A stretch of DNA of 64,000 nucleotides from JAWLBY01 sp041687455 (GTDB lineage Bacteria > Pseudomonadota > Gammaproteobacteria > Xanthomonadales > Xanthomonadaceae). Both the position numbers and the translations under genes were made by a program. Under the pieces are notes generated by a model. That model saw nothing but the letters and a program-made list of their open reading frames with translations, was not told the DNA's origin and did not search any database. The stretch lies in contig JAWLBY010000021.1 of NCBI GenBank assembly GCA_041687455.1, positions 1 to 64,000 on the forward strand, given 5' to 3'. Positions 8,376 through 18,904 of the stretch are shown here, in pieces (the stretch's first letter is position 1; every line of letters starts with the position of its first letter).

Positions 8376-9752
8376 ATGAAGATCATCATCCTCGGGGCGG
8401 GCCAGGTCGGCTCGTCGGTGGCCGCGGCGCTGGCCAGCGAGAACAACGACATCACCGTCGTCGACACCGACCAGGCCAAGCTGAAGGACCTGGCCGAGCG
8501 GCTCGACATCCGCACCGTGCTCGGCCACGCCTCGCTACCGTCGGTGCTCGGCCATGCCGGGGCCGAGGACGCCGACATGATCATTGCGGTGACCTCGAGC
8601 GACGAGGTCAACCTGATCGCCTGCGAAGTGGCCGACATCGTCTACCGCACGCCGACCAAGATCGCCCGGCTGCGCGAGGCCGAGTACCTGCAGCACGCCG
8701 AGCTGACCTCGAAGACGCGCGCCGCGGTCGACGTCGCGATCAGCCCGGAAGGGCTGGTCTGCAAGCACGTGCAGCGGCTGATCGAGTACCCGGGAGCGCT
8801 GCAGGTGCTCGAATTCGCCGAAGGCCGCGCGCAGCTCGTCGCGGTCCGGGCGGTGCCGGGCGGCGCGCTGGTCGGGCACCAGATCAGCGAGCTGCGCAAT
8901 CACTTGCCGGAATCGGTCGACGCTCGCGTCGCGGCGATCTTCCGCGGCGGCCAGCCGATCATCCCGAAGGGCAACACGGTCATCGAATCGGGCGACGAAG
9001 TGTTCTTCCTCGCCGACCGGCGCGACATCCGCACCGTCATGAGCGAACTGCGCCGGGTCGAGAAGCCCGCCCGTCGTGTGTTCATCGCCGGCGGCGGCAA
9101 CATCGGCCGCAACCTTGCCCGCGCGCTGGAAGGCAAGTTCAGCGTCAAGGTGCTGGAGCGCTCGCGCGATCGCGCCAAACGCATTGCCGAAGACCTGCTG
9201 AACTCGATCGTGCTGGTCGGCGACTGCGCCGACGAGGATCTGCTGCGCGAGGAGAACATCGACCAGACCGACGTCTACTGCGCGCTGACCAACGACGACG
9301 AGGCCAACATCCTGTCGGCGATGCTGGCGAAACGGCTCGGCTGCCAGCGGGTGATCGCGCTGATCAACCGGCCGGCCTACGCCGAACTGGTCGAGGGCGG
9401 CACGATCGACATCGCGGTCAGTCCGCAGATGGTCACGCTCGGCGCGCTGCTGACCTACATCCGGCAGGGCACGATGGTCCGCGTGCATTCGCTGCGGCGC
9501 GGCATGGCCGAGGCGATCGAGGCGGTCGCGGTCGGCGACCGGCGCACCTCGAAGGTGGTCGGCCGTTCGCTCGACGAGCTCGAGCTGCCACCGGCGGCGA
9601 CCATCGGCGGCATCGTCCGCGGCGACAAGCTGCTGATCGCGCATCATGACGTCGTGATCGAACCGAACGACCACGTGATCGTGTTCCTGGTCGACAAGCG
9701 GCAACTGGCGCAGGTCGAGGCGCTGTTCCGCGCTGACGCGACCTGGATCTGA
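8376..9752 (+). CDS. trkA: Trk potassium uptake system, NAD-binding subunit TrkA
   Basis: TrkA is the cytoplasmic regulatory subunit of the Trk K+ transporter. The 458 residues equal the E. coli length. Two RCK modules are present, each with a nucleotide-binding motif: IILGAGQVGSSVAAAL at the N-terminus and IAGGGNIGRNLARAL near residue 235. Each is followed by an RCK_C domain. The frame is open upstream to 8193, but ATG 8376 has an AGGGGAG ribosome site and gives the canonical MKIIILGAGQVG start. trkH follows after two bases, so the complete transporter is encoded as one operon. Confidence 0.97.
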   Translation: MKIIILGAGQVGSSVAAALASENNDITVVDTDQAKLKDLAERLDIRTVLGHASLPSVLGHAGAEDADMIIAVTSSDEVNLIACEVADIVYRTPTKIARLREAEYLQHAELTSKTRAAVDVAISPEGLVCKHVQRLIEYPGALQVLEFAEGRAQLVAVRAVPGGALVGHQISELRNHLPESVDARVAAIFRGGQPIIPKGNTVIESGDEVFFLADRRDIRTVMSELRRVEKPARRVFIAGGGNIGRNLARALEGKFSVKVLERSRDRAKRIAEDLLNSIVLVGDCADEDLLREENIDQTDVYCALTNDDEANILSAMLAKRLGCQRVIALINRPAYAELVEGGTIDIAVSPQMVTLGALLTYIRQGTMVRVHSLRRGMAEAIEAVAVGDRRTSKVVGRSLDELELPPAATIGGIVRGDKLLIAHHDVVIEPNDHVIVFLVDKRQLAQVEALFRADATWI

Positions 9753-9754
9753 GC

Positions 9755-11203
9755 ATGCGCTGGCGGGCGATCATCAAGGTGCTCGGCGTGATCGTCGCGC
9801 TGACCGCCACGACCAAGCTGCCGTCGCTGCTGTACGCGCTGGCGACCGGCGAACCGACCGTGCGGGTGTACTTCTCGAGCTTCGTGTTCAGCACGATGGT
9901 CGGTTTCGCGATGTGGTGGCCGAACCGCCGGGTCGACTACGACCTGCGGCTGCGCGACGGCTTCCTGATCGTCACGCTGACCTGGGTCGCGGCGACGCTG
10001 GCCTCGGCGTTCCCGCTGATCTACGGCCCGCCGTATCTGTCGTTCACGCACGCGATGTTCGAAGTGATGTCGGGCCTGACCACGACCGGCGCGACGGTGA
10101 TCTCCGGACTCGACCAGTTGCCGCGCTCGGTGCTGCTGTACCGGCAGGTGCTGCAGTTCCTCGGCGGCATGGGCATCGTGATCCTGGCGGTCGCGATCCT
10201 GCCGATGCTGCGGATCGGCGGCACCCAGTTGTTCCGCGCCGAGACCACCGGCCCGAGCCGCGACAACAAGCTGACGCCGCGGATCGCCGGCACTGCGAAG
10301 GCGCTGTATCTGGTCTATGCCGGGCTGACCGTGCTGTGCGCGGCGGCCTACTGGGTTGCCGGAATGGAGCTGTTCGATGCCGTGGCCCACGCGCTGTCGA
10401 CCGTGTCGACCGGCGGCTTCTCGACCCACGACGCCGCGTTCGACCACTGGAACAGCCCGTTGATCGAGCTGGTCGCGATCGTGTTCATGATCCTCGGCGG
10501 GATCAATTTCGCGCTGCACTTCACCGCTTGGCGGCACGCCAGCGTGTCGGCCTATTTCCACGACTCGGAGCTGCGCGCGTTCCTGCGCATCCTGGCCGGC
10601 GCGACCTTGCTGATCACCGTCGTGGTCTGGATCGGTGGCGCCTACGACGGCCCGTTGCAGGCGCTGCGGCAGGCCGTGTTCCAGACCGTCTCGGCGGTGA
10701 CGACGACCGGTTTCACGGTCGGTGATTTCGATCGCTGGCCGAGCATCGCGCCGATGGTGATCATGATCGTCGCCGTGATCGGCGGCTGCTCCGGTTCCAC
10801 TGTCGGCGGCCTGAAGGTCGCGCGCGTGATGATGGTGCTGCGCCAGGGCCTGCGCGAGGTCCGGCAACTGGTCCATCCGAAGGGCCAGTTCCTGGTCAAG
10901 ATGGGTGGCCGTCGCGTGTCGGAGTCGGTGGTGCTGTCGGTCAGCGGCTTCATCACGTTGTGGATGTGCTGCTTCATGGTCGTGCTGCTCGGAATGAACC
11001 TGGCCGGACTCGACCTGCTGTCGGCATTCGGCGGCACGGTTGCGACGATGGCCAACCTCGGTCCGGGGCTTGGCGACGTGACCTGGGGCTTCGGCAATGC
11101 CAGCACCGGCGCGGTATGGATCGGCACGCTGGCGATGCTGCTCGGCCGCCTGGAAGTCTTCTCGGTGCTGGTGCTGCTGACGCCGATGTTCTGGCGCGAG
11201 TAG
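9755..11203 (+). CDS. trkH: Trk potassium uptake protein TrkH
   Basis: This 482-residue polytopic membrane protein forms the K+ pore of the Trk system. Four pore-loop/selectivity-filter regions can be seen: TTTGATVISG, STGGFSTHD, VTTTGFTVGD and MANLGPGLG, each with the conserved glycine. The length matches TrkH (483 in E. coli). It starts two bases after trkA, which supports one transcript and a stoichiometric complex. Confidence 0.96.
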   Translation: MRWRAIIKVLGVIVALTATTKLPSLLYALATGEPTVRVYFSSFVFSTMVGFAMWWPNRRVDYDLRLRDGFLIVTLTWVAATLASAFPLIYGPPYLSFTHAMFEVMSGLTTTGATVISGLDQLPRSVLLYRQVLQFLGGMGIVILAVAILPMLRIGGTQLFRAETTGPSRDNKLTPRIAGTAKALYLVYAGLTVLCAAAYWVAGMELFDAVAHALSTVSTGGFSTHDAAFDHWNSPLIELVAIVFMILGGINFALHFTAWRHASVSAYFHDSELRAFLRILAGATLLITVVVWIGGAYDGPLQALRQAVFQTVSAVTTTGFTVGDFDRWPSIAPMVIMIVAVIGGCSGSTVGGLKVARVMMVLRQGLREVRQLVHPKGQFLVKMGGRRVSESVVLSVSGFITLWMCCFMVVLLGMNLAGLDLLSAFGGTVATMANLGPGLGDVTWGFGNASTGAVWIGTLAMLLGRLEVFSVLVLLTPMFWRE

Positions 11204-11221
11204 CAGGCGACCGCGGGTCAC

Positions 11222-11311
11222 TGTGGGAGCGGCTTCAGCCGCGATCTTTCATGCTCTGCGTTGTTGGGCCAGGCGAACGAGACCGCGGCCGACGGCTGAT
11301 GCCGCTCCCGC
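11222..11311. repeat. REP-like inverted repeat, GGAGCGGCTTCAGCCGC type
   Basis: The left arm GTGGGAGCGGCTTCAGCCGCGATC (11222-11245) pairs imperfectly with the right arm ending in GACGGCTGATGCCGCTCCCGC (to 11311). It lies between the convergent trkH and PH-domain genes and may also act as a terminator for both. Confidence 0.75.
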
Positions 11312-11337
11312 TGACAGCGTCGGATCCGACCGCGTTC

Positions 11338-12816
11338 TCAGCGGCCGCGGGCGATCCGCGTCGCCAGCCGGCCGGCCAGCGCGGTGACGGTTTCCTGCGG
11401 CAGATGGCGCAGGCGCAGCGCCGACCAGCCCGGGTCGGCGCCGGCCGTGTCGAGCAGCAGTGACGCCATGCCGTGGCGACGGTCGAACGGCGACTGCTCG
11501 ATCCTGAGCAGTTGGATCCGCTCGATTTCGACGATCTGCCACTCGCGATCGAGCCAGCCGCTGCGCCAGGCGACGTGTGCATCGTCGCAGTACCAGCCGG
11601 ACCAGCCGGCGATCCGGCGCGCGCGCCAGACCCACACCGGCAGCAGCGCGAGCGGCAGCAGTCCGGGCGGGCCGAATCGCGCCGACAGCAGCGCCACCGC
11701 GACGACCGTCAGCAGCAGCGGCCACGGCATGAAGCGTCGCCACGCGCGCGGGTGCAACGGTTGCCAGTCGAGCTGGCGCCAGTGCAGTCGCGGCAGCCAG
11801 CGTTCCAGCAGTCGCGTCACGACCACGTCCGGTGCGATCGGCACCAGTTCCGGCAGCGCGTTGTCGTCGTTGAGCTGGCGCGCCGCCGCGGTATCGACGC
11901 GCAGGCTCTGTCGCGCCATCAGCCGCTGCCACAGGTTCTGCGCGACCAGCCAGCGCTGGATCTTCCCGCGCGCGGCGTGGCCGCGCAGCCGGGTCAGCAG
12001 GCCGCCTTCGACCGACAGCCGGGCGCCATCGTCGACCAGCCGGAAGTCGTACAGGCGCAGGATCGCCAGCGCCACCGACAGCAGCCGCAAGCCGGCGGCC
12101 GCCGCCAGCAGCACCAGCGCGGCGCCGGTCAGCCACTCCCACGGCCCCGGCAGCAGCTCGCGGGCGAACCCGAATGCATGCTCGCCGAGCCGGGTCAGCC
12201 GGCGGCCGAAGCCGTCGCCGAGTTGCCACGCGGCACCGAAGCCGGCCGCGACGACGACCATGCCGCGGTTCGAACTGAGTCCGAGCCGGACCAGCTCGGT
12301 GAGCGGCAGCGTCAGCAGCGGTTCGGCGCCGGCCTCGCTGCCGTCGTGCTCGGCCGCGTCGGCCGCCGCGTGCCGCGACGATCGCACCAGCGCTTCCAGT
12401 GCCCGGGCATCGGCCAGCGACAGCACCCGCATCTCGGCCTCGGCCTGGGCCTGGCCGGCGGCCGATTCGAGTCGGACCTCGGCGACCCCGGCCAGCCGAT
12501 GCAGCAGGCTGCGGCGTTGCACGACATTCTGGATTCGCGCCAGCGGAATGTGCCGGACGTTGCGCTGCAGCAGCCCCGAACGGATCGTCAGCTCACCGTC
12601 GGCGATGCGGAACCGGTAGGTGAAATAGCGCAGCACCGACAGCGCCGCGACCAGCAGCGCGCCGAGCGCGCCGAGTGATTCCCACCACTGGCCGCCGCCG
12701 CGTCCGAACAGCAGCAGCGCGATCAGCGGCAGCGCGAACTGGCGGAGCTGGGCCAGCGCCAGGAACAGCCAGGACAGCGGGTGCAGCCGGCGCTCGTGCT
12801 CGGTCGCCAGCGTCAT
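11338..12816 (-). CDS. PH-domain membrane protein, YdbT-like
   Basis: The 492-residue protein has repeated pairs of membrane helices followed by bacterial PH (bPH2/DUF304) domains. The first domain is recognisable by YRFRIADGELTIRSGLLQRNVRHIPLARIQNV (residues about 68-98 span the core), with later copies around DFRLVDDGARLSVEGGLL and the C-terminal IVEIERIQLLR. The family pairs with smaller YdbS-type proteins. Its biochemical role is unknown; in Bacillus ydbS/ydbT are linked to amylocin/bacteriocin resistance. The gene begins seven bases after its YdbS-like partner and is the last gene of its unit. Confidence 0.8.
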   Translation of the reverse strand: MTLATEHERRLHPLSWLFLALAQLRQFALPLIALLLFGRGGGQWWESLGALGALLVAALSVLRYFTYRFRIADGELTIRSGLLQRNVRHIPLARIQNVVQRRSLLHRLAGVAEVRLESAAGQAQAEAEMRVLSLADARALEALVRSSRHAAADAAEHDGSEAGAEPLLTLPLTELVRLGLSSNRGMVVVAAGFGAAWQLGDGFGRRLTRLGEHAFGFARELLPGPWEWLTGAALVLLAAAAGLRLLSVALAILRLYDFRLVDDGARLSVEGGLLTRLRGHAARGKIQRWLVAQNLWQRLMARQSLRVDTAAARQLNDDNALPELVPIAPDVVVTRLLERWLPRLHWRQLDWQPLHPRAWRRFMPWPLLLTVVAVALLSARFGPPGLLPLALLPVWVWRARRIAGWSGWYCDDAHVAWRSGWLDREWQIVEIERIQLLRIEQSPFDRRHGMASLLLDTAGADPGWSALRLRHLPQETVTALAGRLATRIARGR

Positions 12817-12823
12817 CGCCGCG

Positions 12824-13315
12824 TCACAGCGCGTCGCGGTCGTCGGCCAGCAGCGCGTCGCGCAGCGCGACCGCGCGTTCGGCGGGCAGTCCGTCGAGTT
12901 CGATCGAGGCGAGCCGGGTGCCGGCGGTGTAGATCTTCAGCGTCGCCAGCCCGAGGCGCCGATCGAGCGGGCCGCGGTTGATGTCGGTGTGCTGGACCCG
13001 CCGGCGCGAAACCCGGGTCTGCCGCCGCCAGAACAGGCCATCGTGGATCTCGAGGCCGTCGGCATCGAGCCGGAAGCGGGTCCGCTCGAAACGCCGGTTC
13101 GCATAGGTCCAGCCGACCGGCGCACCGAGCAGCACGGCCGCCAGCGGGATCAGCGGCAGCGCCGCGCCGAGGTCGACATCCAGCCGTGCACTGGCGAGGA
13201 CCGTCGCCGCCAGAGCCGGCACCGCCAGCAGCAACGTCGCGAGCAGCACCGCCGACAGCCGGCGGGTCCAGCGCGCGTTCGGGTGCAGGCGTTCGAATTC
13301 CGGGAGCGTGTTCAT
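12824..13315 (-). CDS. PH-domain membrane protein, YdbS-like
   Basis: This 163-residue protein has two membrane helices near residues 20-65 and one bPH2 domain (FRLDADGLEIHDGLFWRRQ, VSRRRVQHTDINRGPLDR). ATG 13315 gives MNTLPEFERLHPNARW and overlaps the upstream acyltransferase stop by four bases (ATGA), so I prefer it to the longer open frame. It is the usual small partner of the YdbT-like protein encoded next to it. The function of the pair in Gram-negatives is not established. Confidence 0.8.
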   Translation of the reverse strand: MNTLPEFERLHPNARWTRRLSAVLLATLLLAVPALAATVLASARLDVDLGAALPLIPLAAVLLGAPVGWTYANRRFERTRFRLDADGLEIHDGLFWRRQTRVSRRRVQHTDINRGPLDRRLGLATLKIYTAGTRLASIELDGLPAERAVALRDALLADDRDAL

Positions 13316-14235
13316 GCCGGAGATGACGGCCGATCCGGGCCGCCGTGACCGGGCGGCGCATCCGGCAGCGCACGCGGAAAGCGCTTGTAGGTCCATTGGT
13401 ACTGCGCCGGCGCCAGCCGGGCACAGGCTTCGATGCCGCGGTTCAGCGCGGCGGCGGCCTGTGCCGGGTCGGGATCGTCGAGTCCCGGCGGTGCCGGCAG
13501 GAAACGGATCCGGAAGCCGGCCCCGCCCGGCAGGCGCTCGGCGAACGCGAACACGACGTCGACAGCGGCGCTTTGCGCCAACCGCGGCAGCAGGGTCATG
13601 GTCCGGGCCGGATGGCCGAAGAACGGCGCGAACTCGCCCTCGCCCTGGCGCGGCCGCTGGTCCGGCAGGATGCCGAGGATGCCGCCGCCGCGCAGGTGCT
13701 TCAGCATCGCCCGCACGCTGCCGGGCTCGGCCCGCAACTGGCGGATCCGCTCACCGCCGCGGCCGCGCAGCAGCAACGGCTCGAGAAAGCGCAGCTCCGG
13801 GGCGCGATAGACGATCGCCAGCGGGCCGAGCGTGGCGAGGTACTGGTTCAGCAGTTCCCAGTTGCCGGCATGCGGCGCGGCGACGATCAGCCCGCGGCCG
13901 TCGCGCCGTGCCGCCGTGACCCGTGCCAGGCCCTCGACCTCGACGATCCACGGCAGCGTCCGCTCGGCCGGGCGCGTCCACAGCCGGAACGTCTCGAGCA
14001 GGGTCCGGGCGGTTTCCTGCAGGCATTGCCGGCGCAGCCGCTCCTGCGCCGCGGCGTCGAGCTGCGGAAAGCACAGCCGGACATTGCGTTGCGCAACCCG
14101 CGCCTCGCGGGTGCCGAGCCAGCGCGGCAGTCGGCCGAGCCAGCCGCCGAGCCGCCACGCCGCCGGCAGCGACAGGCTGCCGGCCATCCACAGCAGGGCA
14201 AACAGCGGACGCAACGTGAGCGGCAGGCGGGGCAT
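13312..14235 (-). CDS. Lipid A-type lauroyl/acyl acyltransferase (LpxL/HtrB family)
   Basis: This 307-residue inner-membrane acyltransferase belongs to the LpxL/LpxM family, which transfers secondary acyl chains to lipid A. The HX4E catalytic motif is in HAGNWE (H122, E127), preceded by a hydrophobic N-terminus (residues 8-28). The later signature GILPDQRPRQGEG with a downstream PFFGHPA is typical. Length matches LpxL (about 306). LpxL or LpxM, or an ornithine-lipid/other acyltransferase, cannot be separated by eye. ATG 14235 is preferred over the longer frame, which would run antisense through dtd. It overlaps the next gene by ATGA. Confidence 0.88.
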   Translation of the reverse strand: MPRLPLTLRPLFALLWMAGSLSLPAAWRLGGWLGRLPRWLGTREARVAQRNVRLCFPQLDAAAQERLRRQCLQETARTLLETFRLWTRPAERTLPWIVEVEGLARVTAARRDGRGLIVAAPHAGNWELLNQYLATLGPLAIVYRAPELRFLEPLLLRGRGGERIRQLRAEPGSVRAMLKHLRGGGILGILPDQRPRQGEGEFAPFFGHPARTMTLLPRLAQSAAVDVVFAFAERLPGGAGFRIRFLPAPPGLDDPDPAQAAAALNRGIEACARLAPAQYQWTYKRFPRALPDAPPGHGGPDRPSSPA

Positions 14236-14324
14236 CGGCCGGCAAGTGTAGTGGAACGGCGCGATCGGGCGCCGGTCGACCGCGGCGGCGGCTCCGGAAA
14301 ACGCTACGATCCGGCCGGCAGCAC

Positions 14325-14403
14325 GCCCGACGCCCGACGCCCGACGCCCGGCCCCGAATCCCGAATCCCGAATCCCGAATCCCGAATCCCGAATCCCGAA
14401 TCC
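14325..14403. repeat. Heptad tandem arrays CGCCCGA and CCCGAAT before dtd
   Basis: About four copies of a CCCGACG heptad (14325-14351) are followed by seven copies of CCCGAAT (about 14354-14402), ending directly at the dtd ATG. The array replaces a normal ribosome-binding region. Variants of the same heptad occur upstream of tatD, the NatA-like gene and the ATPase at 48252. Confidence 0.85.
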
Positions 14404-14841
14404 ATGATCGCCCTGATTCAACGCGTAAGTCACGCCGCGGTCCGGGTCGATGGCGCCACCGTCGGCGCGATCGAAGCCGGCCTGCTGGCGCTGGTCGCGA
14501 TCGAGCCCGACGATGGCGACGCCGCGATCGGCCGGATGGCCGAACGGCTGCTCGGCTACCGGGTGTTCGAGGACGCGGCCGGCCGCATGAACCGCTCGCT
14601 GGCCGATACCGGCGGCGGCTTGCTGCTGGTGTCGCAGTTCACGCTGGCCGCCGACACCCGCAAGGGCATGCGGCCGAGCTTTTCCGGGGCGGCGCCGCCG
14701 GAGTTCGCTGAACGGCAGTTCACCCGACTGGTGGAGGCCTGCCGGGCCTTGCACCCGCGGGTGGAAACAGGCCGCTTCCGCGCCCATATGGAAGTGGAAC
14801 TGACCAACGACGGACCGGTCACAGTGCTGTTGCGGGCCTGA
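14404..14841 (+). CDS. dtd: D-aminoacyl-tRNA deacylase
   Basis: Dtd hydrolyses D-aminoacyl-tRNA (and glycyl-tRNA-Ala) to proofread chirality. The 145-residue length is exactly that of the family. Both active-site signatures are present: SQFT at residues 77-80 and NDGPVT at 135-140, containing the Gly-cisPro pair. The ATG directly follows a heptad repeat array with no clear Shine-Dalgarno sequence, so translation may be sensitive to the repeat number. It is divergent from the acyltransferase gene. Confidence 0.96.
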   Translation: MIALIQRVSHAAVRVDGATVGAIEAGLLALVAIEPDDGDAAIGRMAERLLGYRVFEDAAGRMNRSLADTGGGLLLVSQFTLAADTRKGMRPSFSGAAPPEFAERQFTRLVEACRALHPRVETGRFRAHMEVELTNDGPVTVLLRA

Positions 14842-14854
14842 GCCGACGAAGCGC

Positions 14855-14884
14855 TTAGCACAACTGGCCGCGTCCGGCTATACT
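14855..14884 (+). promoter_or_regulatory. Likely rpoD promoter
   Basis: TTAGCA (14855-14860) and TATACT (14879-14884) are separated by 18 bp and match the sigma-70 consensus at 4 and 5 of 6 positions. The box lies 35 bases upstream of the rpoD ATG. Confidence 0.55.
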
Positions 14885-14919
14885 GGGCAGTTCTTTCGTC
14901 TCACAACCCTGGACCCTCC

Positions 14920-16785
<1,866 letters not shown>

Positions 16786-16806
16786 GCGAACGCTGCAGTG
16801 GACCGC

Positions 16807-16832
16807 GACGCCCCGCCCCCGTGCGGGGCGTC
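16807..16832 (+). terminator. Terminator hairpin of rpoD
   Basis: GACGCCCCG and CGGGGCGTC form a 9-bp stem around an 8-base loop, beginning 21 bases after the rpoD stop. It is followed by the moderately T-rich GTCGTTTG. Confidence 0.6.
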
Positions 16833-16885
16833 GTCGTTTGCGCAGGCGGATTCCGGCCGCTGCGGCCCGAGCCGATGCCGAGCCC

Positions 16886-16967
16886 CTGCGGCAGCGGCTT
16901 CAGCCGCGATCTCTGCTTCCTCGCCGAGCGGTCGAAAGATCGCGGCTGACGCCGCTCGCGCAGGGGC
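16886..16967. repeat. REP-like inverted repeat between rpoD and the CNB-rhodanese gene
   Basis: The arms are CTGCGGCAGCGGCTTCAGCCGC and a right arm containing GATCGCGGCTGACGCCGCT. It belongs to the family described at 11222. With the hairpin at 16807 it accounts for most of the 324-base gap 16786-17109. The rest holds only the AGGGGAG ribosome site of the next gene. Confidence 0.7.
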
Positions 16968-17109
16968 ATGCGCGACCCGCAGCCGCCCCGTCCGCTACGG
17001 CCGCGGCACTCGGACCAACCGCTGTCGACCCGCGAGCCGCAGCCGCTTGCCGGATCGGGCCGTCGCGCGGTTAGACTTCGATGTAGATCGACAGGGGAGT
17101 GAACTGCGC

Positions 17110-18171
17110 ATGAGCGTGGACAGCAATGAACTGGCCCGGCTCTATCCGCTCGACAGCCTGCGGCCGGAAACCCGCGAACAGCTCGCGGACGATGCGGCGG
17201 TGATCGAGTACGGGCAGGGCGAGGTGCTGTTCCGGGCCGGCGACATCGACAGCGACACGCTGTACCTGCTGTCCGGCGTCGTGACCGGCGGCTATCCGGA
17301 CGGCCGCAGCAAGGAATTCTCGGCCAGCTCGATCCAGGGCCGCTACGCGATCGGCGATTCGCAGCCGCGCCGCTTCACCGCGACCGTCACATCGGCGGAT
17401 GCCCGCGTGCTGCGAATGGACCGGCGCTACACCGAGAAGGTGATCGCCTGGGACCAGTTGTCGCGGTCGGAGAATTTCCGCCACGTCGACCCGACGCCGG
17501 AAGGCAACCGCTGGGTGTTCCGGCTGCTGCACTCGCGCGCGTTCCACAAGCTGCCGACCGGCAACATCGAGCGGATGTTCCAGAGCTTCGAGGAAGTCGA
17601 GGTCGCTGCCGGCGACGTCGTGATCCGCGAGGGCGACGTCGGCGACTATTTCTACGTCATCAAGGAAGGCGCCGCGTCGGTGTCGAAGCAGCTCGACGGC
17701 GTCGACACCGTGGTCGCCTACCTGGTCCGTGGCGACACCTTCGGCGAGGATGCGCTGCTCGCCAGCACGACCCGCAACGCGACCGTGCGGATGGTGCAGG
17801 CCGGGCGGCTGATGCGGCTCGGCCGGCGCGGGTTCGAGGAAGTGCTGAAGCCGCCGGTGGTCGAATGGCTGACGCCGGGCCAGGCGTCGCTGATGGCACG
17901 CGAGGGTGCTGTCGTCGTCGACGTCAGGCTGCCGGCCGAACACGAGCAGCGGGCGATCCGCGGCTCGATCAACCTGCCGCTGTTCCGGCTCCGCGAGGAG
18001 GCGTTCGAGCGCTTCGACCGGCGGCAGAAATTCATCGTCTACTGCAACACCGGCGAGCGCAGCGCCGCCGCGGCGTTCATCCTGACCAAGCTCGGCTATA
18101 CCGACGTGTTCGCGCTGCAGGGCGGGCTGGCCGGCATGCTGCGGCACGAGAAGGCGGCGACAGCAACGTAG
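17110..18171 (+). CDS. Two cyclic-nucleotide-binding domains fused to a rhodanese
   Basis: The 353-residue cytosolic protein has two CRP-type cNMP-binding domains (about residues 15-130 and 147-260; IREGDVGDYFYVIKEG and RGDTFGEDALL mark the second) followed by a C-terminal rhodanese domain (about 265-350). The rhodanese loop CNTGERS carries the expected cysteine (C312). There is no helix-turn-helix, so it is not a CRP-type transcription factor. A cyclic nucleotide may gate sulfur transfer, but the substrate is unknown. The first cNMP domain looks degenerate. ATG 17110 has an AGGGGAG ribosome site. The longer upstream frame passes through the rpoD hairpin and the REP element and is rejected. 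Confidence 0.85.
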   Translation: MSVDSNELARLYPLDSLRPETREQLADDAAVIEYGQGEVLFRAGDIDSDTLYLLSGVVTGGYPDGRSKEFSASSIQGRYAIGDSQPRRFTATVTSADARVLRMDRRYTEKVIAWDQLSRSENFRHVDPTPEGNRWVFRLLHSRAFHKLPTGNIERMFQSFEEVEVAAGDVVIREGDVGDYFYVIKEGAASVSKQLDGVDTVVAYLVRGDTFGEDALLASTTRNATVRMVQAGRLMRLGRRGFEEVLKPPVVEWLTPGQASLMAREGAVVVDVRLPAEHEQRAIRGSINLPLFRLREEAFERFDRRQKFIVYCNTGERSAAAAFILTKLGYTDVFALQGGLAGMLRHEKAATAT

Positions 18172-18187
18172 TCGGGGCCTTGCCATT

Positions 18188-18372
18188 GTCCGTCGCCCCC
18201 GCGAAGGCGGGGGCCCGGCGGCTTGAAATGGCGGCACGACACCGGGCCCCGCCTTCACGGGGGGCGACGGCAAGCGGACCATGGGCTTGGGTGACGGCCA
18301 AACCATGCTGCGGCACGCAGCGGAACTTCCCCGGACAGCAGTGGGCGTTCGCCGGGATGACGGCCTCTCGGG
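18188..18372. repeat. Inverted repeat CGTCGCCCCCGCGAAGGCGGGGG and a further partial copy
   Basis: The arms at about 18188-18213 and 18246-18271 are imperfect reverse complements (CGTCGCCCCCGCGAAGGCGG against CCGCCTTCACGGGGGGCGAC). A second, partial relative (GTTCGCCGGGATGACGG) follows at about 18347-18363. This dispersed repeat class differs from the CTTCAGCC family. It fills most of the 302-base gap 18172-18473 between convergent genes; I see nothing else there. Confidence 0.65.
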
Positions 18373-18473
18373 ACCACGATCGGCCGTCGGCAAGCGGACC
18401 CCCGAAAGTGGTGTCACCGCCCCGCGGAAAGCCCCGGATCCGGCGGCCTGCGCGCCGTCCGTGCTCGTCGTTG

Positions 18474-18899
18474 CTACTGACCGCCGACTACCGCCAGCGT
18501 CAGCCGCGAAACGCAGGTCGCGCGTCCGGCCTCGTCCTCGATCCGGATCTCCCAGACCTGCGTGGTGCGGCCGATGTGCAGCGGCCGGGCGGTGCCAGTC
18601 ACGAAGCCGTCGGTCGCGGCGCGGAGATGGTTGGCGTTGATCTCGAGGCCGACCGCACGGCCGCTGGCCAGACACAGGTTGGCGGCGGTGCTGCCGAGCG
18701 TTTCGGCCAGTGCGACCGAGGCGCCGCCGTGCAGCAGCCCGAACGGCTGCCGGGTACGCTGGTCGACCGGCATCCGGCCGCGCAGATAGTCGTCGCCGAG
18801 TTCGGATATCTCGATGCCGAGCGCCGCGGCGAGCGTGCCGGCGGCGCTGGCATTCAGGGTCGCGAGGTCGGGGCGGCGGCAGAATGGCGACGCCGCCAT
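18474..18899 (-). CDS. Hotdog-fold acyl-CoA thioesterase (PaaI/MenI/EntH type)
   Basis: The 141-residue protein has a single 4HBT hotdog domain. The family signature GLLHGGASVALAETLGS contains the catalytic Glu of the EntH/MenI/PaaI branch, and ANHLRAATDG with TQVWEIRIEDEAG marks the second half. It hydrolyses an acyl- or aryl-CoA; hydroxynaphthoyl-CoA, phenylacetyl-CoA or holo-EntB proofreading are all options in this family. It begins five bases after the YkvA gene and is the last gene of a six-gene minus-strand run. Confidence 0.85.
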   Translation of the reverse strand: MAASPFCRRPDLATLNASAAGTLAAALGIEISELGDDYLRGRMPVDQRTRQPFGLLHGGASVALAETLGSTAANLCLASGRAVGLEINANHLRAATDGFVTGTARPLHIGRTTQVWEIRIEDEAGRATCVSRLTLAVVGGQ

Positions 18900-18904
18900 C
18901 GCGG

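Noticed and set aside
16798..17109. N-terminal extension of the CNB-rhodanese protein
   Set aside because: It would begin within the rpoD terminator and translate the REP element; ATG 17110 has a good ribosome site and a family-typical start.
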